A stretch of DNA of 35,304 bases from Sediminimonas sp. (GTDB lineage: Bacteria > Pseudomonadota > Alphaproteobacteria > Rhodobacterales > Rhodobacteraceae): assembly GCF_024637375.1 (NCBI RefSeq), contig NZ_JAGXFK010000062.1, positions 1 to 35,304 on the forward strand, in the 5' to 3' direction. The notes under the pieces were generated by a model. That model was not told the origin of the DNA. It searched no databases and saw nothing but the letters and a program-made list of their open reading frames with translations. The translations under genes were made by a program, and so were the position numbers. Below are positions 27,461-35,304 of the stretch, piece by piece. Position 1 is the first letter of the stretch. Each line of letters begins with the position of its first letter.

Positions 27461-29761
27461 GTGAACAGGGTCGAGTTGCGCGCGCTGGCGGGCCGCGTCA
27501 TGGAAAACGGTGCCGGCGTTCTGGATATGGTGCGAATGCCGCCGCGCGACGGCATGCCCGGGCTGGTGCGCATCTTCTTCACCCCCGAGACCGAGCATTC
27601 CGCCATTCTGCCCGAGGGGCTGGGCGGTGTGGTGGCGCGCGGCAGTATCGGTGGCTGCCTGGTGGCCGACATGGAACATGCCGCCGAAGAAGACGCCGAG
27701 CGTCCGCTGCGCTTGCCCATCCGCGACTGCGACGCGACCATGGTGCCCGCCGCACCGGAAACGGAGCTTTTCGCCGGGCTCAACTGCGCCGTGGCGCAGC
27801 GCAACGGAGAGTCGGTCGAAACCGTGCGCGACTGGCTGATCTGGCACCGGCGCGTGCACGACCTGCAAGCCGCGCTGATCATCGAGCGGGCCCACCCCGA
27901 ACACGCACAGCACAGCGCCGAGGCATTGCGCGCGGCGCTGGACGCGGCCGGCGCCGATGGGCTTACCGTGGTGATCCTGACCGCGCCGGTGCCTCTGGGG
28001 CAATCCGGCACCGGCCCCGAGCGCCACCCCATGAACGCGCCCGACGCGCCCGGCAAGGACCGGATGGAACAGCCGGAATGCGATCGTTGGTCGGCGCCGC
28101 TGGCGGCGTTGTCGATCTACGAACTGTTGCGCTACCGATTCCTGGCGCGGGCGCGGGCGGTGATGAACATCGACGTGCACGACCTGTTGCCACGGCTCGA
28201 CACCGTCGCCGAAGGCGTGCCCGACCAGCCGGTGTTCGACCGCGCCGCCGCGGCGCCAGAGGGGCTGGTGGCGCTTTCGGGCGAGCGCATCTACCCGTGG
28301 GGCGTGCGCAAGGGCCGGGCGCCGGTCTTCGGCGACCATATCTGCCGCCGGTTCGACCGCGACTCGGGCCACGGGCGGTGGTGCGTGGCGCCCGCGCGCC
28401 TGCCCGAGGGCACGGCATGGCGCATGGTGCGGGTCACGGGTGCGCGGGCGCTGGCGCCGGTCATCCCGTTCTGGCGCTGCATGGCGCTGCGCTATGGCGC
28501 CAGCGGCGCGGAGGCGCGCAAGATCTCGCGCATCGTGCCCAAGTCCAGCCTGATCGAGGATGCCGGCCTTCTGGCGCAGGCGCGCGAGTTGGGCGCCAAG
28601 CCGCTGCGCATGCCCGAGGCCAACCTACGCCCCGAGCACCACACCACCGACCGGGTGGCGATCGTCACCACGATGAAGAACGAGGGCCCCTTCATCATCG
28701 AATGGCTGGCCTATCACCGCGCCATCGGGGTGGACGATTTCCTGATCTATACCAACGACTGCGACGATGGCACCGATACGCTGCTGGAGCTGTTGCAGGA
28801 CAAGGGGCTGGTGCAGCACCGCGACAACCCGTTCCGGCAACTGGATCTGAAGCCTCAGCACGCGGCGCTGGCGGCGGCCGAGGACGAGCCGATGATCGCA
28901 CGCGCCGGCTGGATGATCTGCATGGACGTGGACGAATTCATCAATATCCACGCGGGCGAGGGCCATCTGCGCGACCTTTTCGCGGCCGCGCCCGAGGCCA
29001 ACATGATCTCGCTGACATGGCGTCTTTTCGGCAATTCCGACATCGCCGAATACCGGGATGGGTTCATCACCGAGCAATTCACACGCTGTGCGCCGCAGAT
29101 GGCGCGAAAGCCGCACCAGGCGTGGGGGTTCAAGACGCTGTTTCGCAACCTCGGGATTTTCAAGAAACTGGGCGTGCACCGGCCCAAGGGGCTGCGCCCG
29201 CAGCTCAAGGATCAAATCGCCTGGGTCAACGGATCGGGTCAACCGATGCCCGAAACCGAGTATCGCAACGCCTGGCGCTCGACCACCGACACGGTGGGGT
29301 ATGACCTGGTGACGCTCAACCACTATGCGCTGCGTTCGGCCGAGAGCTTCCTGGTCAAGCGCGACCGCGGCCGCGTCAACCACGTCGACCGCGACCAGGG
29401 GCTGGCCTACTGGTTCCGCATGAACAACAACGCCGAGGAAGACCGCAGCATCCAGCGCATGCTGCCCGCGCTGCGGGCCGAGTACGACCGGCTCATGTCC
29501 GACCCCGAGATCGCCGCCGCCCACGCCCATTGCGTGGCCCGCCACCGCGCGCGCATCGACGCGCTGAAGGCGGCGCCGAAATATGCCGCCTTTTATGCCG
29601 ATCTGATCGGCGCGCGGCTCAGGGCGTTGTCGCGGCTGCACGGTCATTTCGGGGCCGGCGTGTTCCTGGCCGGGCCCGACGTGATTCCCGACGAGGTGTG
29701 GCAGCGCGAGTTGCCCGACGACTTCTTTTTTACCGTGCAAAAGGGGCAGACATCGCATTAA
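27461..29761 (+). CDS. Large glycosyltransferase with tandem GT2-type domains
   Basis: About 766 residues from GTG 27461; ATG 27344 in the same frame would add 39 residues antisense to the transketolase remnant, so I prefer the shorter form. The C-terminal catalytic domain (about 397-620) is Glyco_tranf_2_4-like: VAIVTTMKNEGPFIIEWLAY, FLIYTNDCDDGTDTL, then DVDEF (489-493) as the DxD site, FKTLFRN and LGVHRPKG. The N-terminal part contains a weaker copy of the same plan: VRDWLIWHRRVHDLQAALII and RARAVMNIDVHDLLPR, with the DxD changed to DVHD. The protein is probably cytoplasmic and acts on a surface glycan; donor and acceptor are unknown. It opens a run of plus-strand glycan genes. Confidence 0.82.
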   Translation: MNRVELRALAGRVMENGAGVLDMVRMPPRDGMPGLVRIFFTPETEHSAILPEGLGGVVARGSIGGCLVADMEHAAEEDAERPLRLPIRDCDATMVPAAPETELFAGLNCAVAQRNGESVETVRDWLIWHRRVHDLQAALIIERAHPEHAQHSAEALRAALDAAGADGLTVVILTAPVPLGQSGTGPERHPMNAPDAPGKDRMEQPECDRWSAPLAALSIYELLRYRFLARARAVMNIDVHDLLPRLDTVAEGVPDQPVFDRAAAAPEGLVALSGERIYPWGVRKGRAPVFGDHICRRFDRDSGHGRWCVAPARLPEGTAWRMVRVTGARALAPVIPFWRCMALRYGASGAEARKISRIVPKSSLIEDAGLLAQARELGAKPLRMPEANLRPEHHTTDRVAIVTTMKNEGPFIIEWLAYHRAIGVDDFLIYTNDCDDGTDTLLELLQDKGLVQHRDNPFRQLDLKPQHAALAAAEDEPMIARAGWMICMDVDEFINIHAGEGHLRDLFAAAPEANMISLTWRLFGNSDIAEYRDGFITEQFTRCAPQMARKPHQAWGFKTLFRNLGIFKKLGVHRPKGLRPQLKDQIAWVNGSGQPMPETEYRNAWRSTTDTVGYDLVTLNHYALRSAESFLVKRDRGRVNHVDRDQGLAYWFRMNNNAEEDRSIQRMLPALRAEYDRLMSDPEIAAAHAHCVARHRARIDALKAAPKYAAFYADLIGARLRALSRLHGHFGAGVFLAGPDVIPDEVWQRELPDDFFFTVQKGQTSH

Positions 29762-29831
29762 GCTACGCGGTGAAAGACGGGGGCGCAAAACCCCCGCGGC
29801 ACGCCATGGGGCATGGAAAGGGGCAGAGACG

Positions 29832-32039
29832 ATGGCACGCGAGCGCGAGGTCGGAACGCTCTGGATCGGCGGCAGCCTGAGCTGGCTGGAACAGCTTTGC
29901 CTCAAGTCCTTCGTCGACCGGGGCCAGAAGATCACGCTGTTCAGCTACGAGGACATCCCCAACGTGCCCGAAGGGGTGATCCGGCGCGACGGGCGCGAGG
30001 TACTCGATACCGACGATTTCATCAAGTACGAGGCCAAGAACAGCTACGCGCTGTTCGCCGACCTGTTCCGCCTGCACATGATCAAGCTCAACCCCGGCAT
30101 GATCTGGATCGACACCGACGTCTATTGCCACCGGCCGATGGATTACGATGACGACTACGTGATGGGGTTCGAACTTCCCGGAGAGCACCGCGTCAACAAC
30201 GCGGTGCTGGGCCTGCCCGCCGACAGCCTGATCCTGGATGACATGCTGTCATTCACCGAGGACCGCTATTCGATCGCGCCGTTTCTGCCCAAGAAGAAGC
30301 AGAAAGAGTATCGCGCCGCGCGCGATGCGGGCACGCCCGTGCATGTCAGCCAGCAGCCCTGGGGCGTGTGGGGGCCGATGATGGTGACCCATTTCGTGCA
30401 TGCCCACGGGCTGGCCGACAAGGTTCAGCCACTGGATGCGTTTTATCCCGTAACATTCAGGGAAAGAACCAAATTCCTGCGCCGCGCCAGCGTGGCCGAG
30501 GGCATGGTCACCGACCGCACCACGGCGCTGCATCTGTGGGCGTCGAACAAGCGCGAGATGGGCAAGAAACACGACGGGCTGCCGCCCAAGAACTCGTACC
30601 TGGAAATGCTGGTGGCGCGCCACGGTATCCGCCCCGGCGAGGCACCGCTCAAGGGGCGCGGCAAGGCAGCCTTCCAAGGCGGCCTGGTCGACGAGATCAC
30701 GCTCGACCAGGTCGAAACCTTCGCCGATCTGAGCGGGCAGGCGCGTGGCCTGGCGCTGGCGGCGCACAGCCGGTTCGATTGCGACATCCAGTTGATCGAC
30801 GTGAACGAGAAGGGACAAGCCCCCGACAAGCAAAGCGACTGGGTCGGAGACTACCGCGGATTCCTGCGCGACAACGACGTGCCCGAGGACCGGGTGCAGG
30901 TGATCCGCGACCTTGGCAAGCTGCGCCCGGTGGACGTGCTGGCCAATCTCTCGGGCTTCGGCGACCGGCAGAAGGTCAAGTTCCTGAAGCCTTTTCTGGA
31001 AACCATGACCCATGCCGACACGCAGGTGTTCATGGACGTGCGCAAGGGCTCGGGCGCGTTTCCGTTTTTGCGCGATTACGGCGAGAACACGCTTCTGTCG
31101 ACCCGCGAGGAGGACGGCCGCGAGGTCAGCCGCATCCGCTTTTCCCGCAGCGCGCCGCCGATCCAGGAGAACGACGAAAGCTGGGATGCCATCGCGCGTC
31201 GGCTGGCGGGCGACGGCGGCTTCTACCGGCCGGGGCCCGAGGGGCACTCGTTTCTCTACGTGCCGCGCGGCGACGACACGCTGGTGGTGACCTTCGACAA
31301 CCTCGACATCACCATGACCAAGCGCGAGGATCGCCGCCCGTGGGGGTACGGGTTCATCGAGGCGCAGGGCTGGTCGATGCTGGGCGTACTGGCCGGTGGC
31401 TGGACCTGGTACCGCGAGCCCTGGGTTTCTGCCCAGTTCGACGCGCTGCGCGACGAAGGCTTTTTCAAGCGGTTCCGGCGCGTGGTGTTCTACGGCGCCT
31501 CGATGGGCGGGTATGCCGCTTGCGCCTTCTGCCCGGCGGCGCCGGGCGCCGACGTGGTGGCGATCAGCCCGCAATCGACGGTCGACAAGTCCGTCGTCCC
31601 CTGGGAGACGCGCTACAAGGTGGTGTGGGATCGCGATTTTTCCGGCCCCTACGGCGACGCGGCCGAGGTGTCGAGGGCGGCGCGGCGGGTGTCGCTCATC
31701 TACGACCCGTACGAGCCGCTGGATGCCGGCCACGCGGCGCGCTTTACCCATGACAACGTGCAGCACCTGCGGGCGCCGCTCCTGGGGCATCGGCTGGGCA
31801 CGTCGTTGCAGCAGATGGGTATTCTCAGCCCGATCATCCTGGGCGCGCTGTCGGGCGAGTTGGACGAGATGGCCTATTACCGGCTGCTGCGCGCGCGCCG
31901 CGACGCACCGCGCTACCAGCGCGAGCTGTTCAACCGCGCCGTCGCCCACGGCCACAAGGCGCTGGCACGGCGGCTGGGCGAGTGGGTGCTGGCGCGCGGC
32001 GACAACCCGGCGGTGCGCCGCGGGCTGAGAAAGCTCTGA
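29832..32039 (+). CDS. Composite protein: DXD glycosyltransferase + methyltransferase-like + alpha/beta-hydrolase
   Basis: A 735-residue three-part protein. Residues 1-240 resemble capsular or sugar-binding DXD glycosyltransferases (GT32-like): LWIGGSLSWLEQLCLKSFVD, YALFADLFRLHMI, and WIDTDVYCHRP with DTD at 94-96. Residues about 290-430 form a Rossmann-like domain related to the downstream methyltransferase gene (LIDVNEKG, FLRDNDVPEDRVQVI, VFMDVRKG) but without its glycine motif. Residues about 455-660 resemble an alpha/beta-hydrolase: VVFYGASMGGYAACAF (nucleophile S557), IYDPYEPLD (acid) and LLGHRLG (His). It may transfer a sugar and then edit or acylate the product; this is inference. It lies 70 bases after the large GT and 7 before the next GT. 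Confidence 0.8.
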   Translation: MAREREVGTLWIGGSLSWLEQLCLKSFVDRGQKITLFSYEDIPNVPEGVIRRDGREVLDTDDFIKYEAKNSYALFADLFRLHMIKLNPGMIWIDTDVYCHRPMDYDDDYVMGFELPGEHRVNNAVLGLPADSLILDDMLSFTEDRYSIAPFLPKKKQKEYRAARDAGTPVHVSQQPWGVWGPMMVTHFVHAHGLADKVQPLDAFYPVTFRERTKFLRRASVAEGMVTDRTTALHLWASNKREMGKKHDGLPPKNSYLEMLVARHGIRPGEAPLKGRGKAAFQGGLVDEITLDQVETFADLSGQARGLALAAHSRFDCDIQLIDVNEKGQAPDKQSDWVGDYRGFLRDNDVPEDRVQVIRDLGKLRPVDVLANLSGFGDRQKVKFLKPFLETMTHADTQVFMDVRKGSGAFPFLRDYGENTLLSTREEDGREVSRIRFSRSAPPIQENDESWDAIARRLAGDGGFYRPGPEGHSFLYVPRGDDTLVVTFDNLDITMTKREDRRPWGYGFIEAQGWSMLGVLAGGWTWYREPWVSAQFDALRDEGFFKRFRRVVFYGASMGGYAACAFCPAAPGADVVAISPQSTVDKSVVPWETRYKVVWDRDFSGPYGDAAEVSRAARRVSLIYDPYEPLDAGHAARFTHDNVQHLRAPLLGHRLGTSLQQMGILSPIILGALSGELDEMAYYRLLRARRDAPRYQRELFNRAVAHGHKALARRLGEWVLARGDNPAVRRGLRKL

Positions 32040-32046
32040 GGGCGTG

Positions 32047-33111
32047 ATGCGCATCCTGCTGATCAGTTGTATGCGCAACGAGGGGCCGTTCCTGCTGGAA
32101 TGGCTGGCCCATCACCGCGCCGCCGGGGTGACCGATTTCCTGGTTTTCAGCAACGATTGCGCGGACGGCACCGATGAGATGCTGGATACGCTGGAGACCG
32201 GCGGCGTGCTCACCCATGTGCGCAACCGCCATGCCGAAACCGGGCGCGCTGCGCAGTGGCAGGCGCTGGCCGATGCCTGGGCGCATCCGCTGCGTGCCAA
32301 GGCCGACTGGATCATGACGATCGACTGCGACGAATTCGTCAACATCCGCGCGCCCCATGACACGCTGGCGGGGTTGATCGGGGCGATGGACGGCGCCGAT
32401 CTGATCTCGATGCCGTGGCGGCTGTTCGGCAACAACCGCCGCGCACGGCTGCGCGACGCGCTGACGCTTGAGCAGTTCACCCGCGCCGCGCCGCAGCCGT
32501 GCCCGTACCCGTTCATGGCGTCGTCATTCAAGACGCTGTTCTCAGCCCGTGCGCCGGTGCGCAAGATGGGCGTGCACCGGCCGCGGCTGGTGCCGGGCGC
32601 GCACCCGGACTGGCGCGACGGGTCGAACCGGGCGGTGCCGGAGGCCATCCGGCGCGGGCAGGGGGCGCCGGTGCATTACGGCCGCCCCGGCGCCAACAGC
32701 CATGTGCAGCTCAACCATTATTCGTTGCGCTCGGCGGAAAGCTACATGATCAAGCGGTTGCGCGGCCTGCCCAGCCAGATGAGCCGCGAGATCGGCCTGG
32801 ATTACTGGATCGAGCGGAACTTCAACATGGTCGAGGATACAAGCATCGCGCGCATGGTCCCGGCCACCCGTGCGGCGCTGAACGATTTGCGCGCGCGTGT
32901 GCCCGCGGCGGCGCGCCTGCACGACGCGGCGGTGGCCTGGCACCGGGCGTGCTTTGCCCGACTGATGCAGGAGGAGGACAGCGTGCGCCTCTACGGGCAT
33001 CTTCTGTATTGCAACGGTCAAAGCCTTCCCGCAGATGCCGACCTGCGCGACCTGATCCGCTGGCGCCATGCCAGCCTGACCCGGAAGCCGGCGAACAACA
33101 AGGATAACTGA
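32047..33111 (+). CDS. Glycosyltransferase, GT2-like (Glyco_tranf_2_4)
   Basis: A 354-residue glycosyltransferase built on the same plan as the C-terminal domain of the large protein at 27461: LISCMRNEGPFLLEWLAHHR, FLVFSNDCADGTDEML, WIMTIDCDEFVNI with DCDEF at 93-97 as the DxD site, SSFKTLF, MGVHRP, and NHYSLRSAESYMIKRLRG. No signal peptide or membrane segment is seen. ATG 32047 follows GAGGG; a GTG one codon earlier (32044) is an alternative. It probably acts with the two upstream glycosyltransferases on one glycan. The C-terminus is followed within 7 bases by the interrupted methyltransferase-like gene. Confidence 0.88.
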   Translation: MRILLISCMRNEGPFLLEWLAHHRAAGVTDFLVFSNDCADGTDEMLDTLETGGVLTHVRNRHAETGRAAQWQALADAWAHPLRAKADWIMTIDCDEFVNIRAPHDTLAGLIGAMDGADLISMPWRLFGNNRRARLRDALTLEQFTRAAPQPCPYPFMASSFKTLFSARAPVRKMGVHRPRLVPGAHPDWRDGSNRAVPEAIRRGQGAPVHYGRPGANSHVQLNHYSLRSAESYMIKRLRGLPSQMSREIGLDYWIERNFNMVEDTSIARMVPATRAALNDLRARVPAAARLHDAAVAWHRACFARLMQEEDSVRLYGHLLYCNGQSLPADADLRDLIRWRHASLTRKPANNKDN

Positions 33112-33118
33112 CAAGCTA

Positions 33119-33886
33119 TTGACCCAGGAAGAGATACCGCAAGCCGGCCGTTCGCCCGAGATCACCGCGCTCGACATTTCGGCGCTGCGTCGTGAGGATC
33201 TGGCCAACCTGATATTGCAACGCTCGGAGGTGATCGCCGATTAACCCGCCCCCGGCGCCACGATCCGGGCCTGGACCGCGGGCGATTCCGGCCCGCTGAC
33301 AGCGGTGGTCGATCGGTTGGGAGACGAAATCGCCTATCGCGCGCTGGCGGTGATGAAGGCCGAGTTCGACGCCCTGGCGCCGGTTCTGGACCCGGTGCTG
33401 ACGCGCTCCGGCACGGCGCGCCGCCGACTGGCCGATATCGGCTGCGGGTACGCGTTTTTCGATCTCTTCGCCGCGCGGCGTTATGGCTGCGGGCTGGCGT
33501 TGATCGACATGGAGAGCAACGAGCGCCGTCATTTCGGCTTCGAGGAGGCCGGTGCGGCCTATTCCAGCCTTGAGACGGCGCGACGCTTTCTCAAGGACAA
33601 CGGCGTGCCGGCCAAGGATATCCGCACGCTCAACCCGCAACGAAAAGACCCGCTGAGCCTGCCGTCGATGCACGCCGCGGTCAGCTTTCTGGCCTGCGGT
33701 TTTCATTTTCCCATAGATGCTTATCTGCCGTTCTTCACCCAGAAGGTTGCACCCGGTGGTCGGGTGATCGTGGATTTGCGCGCGCGCCGCGCCGACGCGC
33801 AGGCCGCGGCGCTGGCGCCGCTGGGTCGGCTGGAAACCCTGGTGGGCCCGCCCAAGACCCGCCGCGTGATGCTGGTGCGCGAGTAG
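33119..33886 (+). pseudogene. Methyltransferase-like gene interrupted by an in-frame TAA
   Basis: From TTG 33119 the frame encodes about 41 residues (ITALDISALRREDLANLI, then LQRSEVIAD) and hits TAA at 33242-33244. The same frame continues with coding-like text, PAPGATIRAWTAGDSGPLTA, into a class I methyltransferase-like body: RRLADIGCGYAFFDLFAARR, LALIDMES, FLKDNGVPAKDIRTL, SFLACGFHF and VAPGGRVIVDLRARR, ending at 33886. No shift of frame is needed to join the two, which points to a nonsense mutation or a sequencing error. A shortened product could start at GTG 33305 but has no visible ribosome site. The body resembles the middle domain of the composite protein at 29832. Confidence 0.68.
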
Positions 33887-33897
33887 GCCGCGCCGCC

Positions 33898-34608
33898 TTA
33901 CCCGGTGCCGCGAAACCCCGTGGCGACGACGAACTTTTCCGAACTGTCGGCGCGCGAGGCCGGCGGCTTGATGTTCACTACCTTGGTGAATTTCTGCTTG
34001 AGCAGCTTTTGCAGCTCGCCCTCGGCGCCGCCGGCCAGCACCTTGGCGACGAATGTGCCGCCCTCGTCGAGCACGTCGAAAGCGAAATGCGCGGCCGCCT
34101 CGCACAGCGCGATGATGCGCAAATGGTCGGTCTGCTTGTGGCCGGAACTGGCCGCGGCCATGTCCGACATCACCACGTCGGCGCGCCCGCCCAGCCACGC
34201 CTTGACCTGCGCGTCGGCGCCGTCGTCCATGAAATCCAGCTGGTGGATCTCGGCGCCGGGGATCGGGTCCATCGCTTGCAGGTCGATGGCCAGGACGCGG
34301 CCCTGCCGCTTGCCGCTGCGCTGGCCCAGGGCGTTGACGCGGGCAACGGCAACCTGGCTCCAGCCGCCGGGGGCGCAGCCCAGGTCGACGACGCGCGCGC
34401 CGGGCACCAGAAAGCCGACGCGCTCGTCGAGTTCGAGGATCTTGAACGCGGCGCGGCCGCGATACCCTTCGGTGCGGGCGCGCTTGACGTACGGGTCGTT
34501 GAGCTGGCGTTGCAGCCACCGCGTCGAGGAGGGCTTGCGCCCGCGTGCGGTCTTGACCTTGACCTTGAGGTCGCGCTGTCCGCGCCCGGATGTGTTCTTG
34601 TCTGCCAT
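33898..34608 (-). CDS. rlmE: 23S rRNA (uridine-2'-O-)-methyltransferase
   Basis: A 236-residue RrmJ/FtsJ enzyme that methylates the 2'-OH of U2552 in 23S rRNA. The SAM site is [15 protein letters not shown] (residues 73-87). The catalytic tetrad is complete: K56, D149 (VVMSDMAA), K189 (FVAKVLAGG) and E224 ([13 protein letters not shown]). The D-K-E spacing (40, 35) equals that of the E. coli enzyme. A basic N-terminal extension of about 28 residues precedes [21 protein letters not shown] 34608 is preceded by AGAGGGG. It follows the Ppx-type gene by 29 bases, the same pairing seen in many alphaproteobacteria. Confidence 0.95.
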   Translation of the reverse strand: MADKNTSGRGQRDLKVKVKTARGRKPSSTRWLQRQLNDPYVKRARTEGYRGRAAFKILELDERVGFLVPGARVVDLGCAPGGWSQVAVARVNALGQRSGKRQGRVLAIDLQAMDPIPGAEIHQLDFMDDGADAQVKAWLGGRADVVMSDMAAASSGHKQTDHLRIIALCEAAAHFAFDVLDEGGTFVAKVLAGGAEGELQKLLKQKFTKVVNIKPPASRADSSEKFVVATGFRGTG

Positions 34609-34637
34609 CTTCGCCCCTCTATGCGCCTCGCCCCGCC

Positions 34638-35304
34638 TCAGCAAGGCCCTGGCGCCAATACGCCATCGGCGCTCATCTGCGCGAAAAGCAGCCCCTCTCG
34701 CAGGCCACGGTCGGCGACGCTCAGCCGGTCGGTGGGCCAGCACCTGAGCAGCGCCTGCAGGATCGCCGCGCCCGACATGATCAGCGCCTGCCGGTCGTGA
34801 CCGATGCGCGGGTCGCGCCGCCGCCCCACCGGGCCCAGGTCGAGATAGCCGCGAATCACTCTGTCGATCTCGTCCGAGGTCATGCGCAGCCCGTCCACCT
34901 TGGCACGATCATAGCGCTTGAGCCCCAAATGACTGGCTGCCACCGTGGTAACGGTGCCCGAAGTGGCGACGATCTGGAAGCCATGGCGCGACTGTTCGTC
35001 CTTGTAGGGGGCGAAATCGGCGAGGTTTTCTTCGAAAAACCAGCTCATCAGCGCGAAACGCGCGGCGTCGTCCTCGACATCGTCGAACTGGTCGCGCAAC
35101 GTCGCCGCCCCCAGCGGCACCGAGATCCAGTCCACCACCCGCGCGCCCGCGCCGCCGTCATCGCGCGGCGCGAATCCATCGTGCAACTGCATGATCGCCT
35201 TGATCCGGTCGCATTCGGGCACCCCGGAGACGTCGATCCATACCAGCTCGGTCGAGCCGCCGCCGATATCGACCACCAGCAGTTGTTCGGTCAGGGGCGA
35301 CACC
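34638..35304 (-). CDS. Ppx/GppA-family phosphatase, C-terminal part
   Basis: A partial gene: the 5' end lies beyond the right edge and 222 codons to the stop are visible. [18 protein letters not shown] is the second phosphate-binding motif of the ASKHA fold in exopolyphosphatase/guanosine pentaphosphatase proteins. [20 protein letters not shown] and [20 protein letters not shown], then [12 protein letters not shown], are also typical. The enzyme hydrolyses polyphosphate or pppGpp in the cytoplasm; which one cannot be told from this part. rlmE follows 29 bases downstream. Confidence 0.9.
   Translation of the reverse strand, partial: VSPLTEQLLVVDIGGGSTELVWIDVSGVPECDRIKAIMQLHDGFAPRDDGGAGARVVDWISVPLGAATLRDQFDDVEDDAARFALMSWFFEENLADFAPYKDEQSRHGFQIVATSGTVTTVAASHLGLKRYDRAKVDGLRMTSDEIDRVIRGYLDLGPVGRRRDPRIGHDRQALIMSGAAILQALLRCWPTDRLSVADRGLREGLLFAQMSADGVLAPGPC

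Overview
The window is GC-rich alphaproteobacterial DNA, most likely from the Rhodobacterales (Roseobacter/Rhodobacter group). The evidence is the codon use, the zwf-pgl-pgi Entner-Doudoroff operon, a form II CO-dehydrogenase-type coxSLM set with an xdhC-like partner, and four copies of a short intergenic palindromic repeat with a shared ATATTTCCGG-like core. No tRNA, rRNA, CRISPR array or intact insertion sequence was seen. Gene calls rest on reading translations and motifs by eye; no database search was run.

Region 1 (1-6771) is a copper/metal-handling block. A cation diffusion facilitator, cut by the window edge, diverges from an OmpR-type response regulator and histidine kinase pair. The pair leads into a SHOCT-domain membrane protein, a c-type cytochrome, a small secreted protein, a Met-rich cupredoxin, a TAT-exported multicopper oxidase and a second c-type cytochrome. 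Many of these genes overlap or nearly touch, so this looks like one co-regulated periplasmic redox module.

Region 2 (7065-17688) is mostly housekeeping: dusA and a TauE/SafE exporter; on the opposite strand kdsA, kdsD and a radical-SAM enzyme; then zwf-pgl-pgi with a LacI-like operator upstream; then eno and a DUF985 cupin on the minus strand.

Region 3 (17868-26966) is centred on a molybdenum hydroxylase. It holds an xdhC/coxI-type chaperone, a molybdopterin-binding protein, an L-lactate dehydrogenase (minus strand), a MaoC-like dehydratase, and coxS, coxL (AYRGAGR signature, hence form II) and coxM. A phosphoglycolate phosphatase and a thioredoxin-like protein follow on the minus strand.

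Region 4 (about 27195-33886) is an accessory glycan-type cluster. A decayed transketolase fragment lies antisense at its left edge. Next come a large glycosyltransferase with a second degenerate copy of its own catalytic domain, a three-part protein (DXD glycosyltransferase + methyltransferase-like domain + alpha/beta-hydrolase), a compact paralogous glycosyltransferase, and a methyltransferase-like gene interrupted by an in-frame TAA. The window closes with rlmE and the 3' part of a Ppx/GppA phosphatase on the minus strand.

The least conventional parts are the glycosyltransferase cluster, with its composite protein, internal domain duplication and broken gene, and the two-cytochrome/cupredoxin/multicopper-oxidase module.
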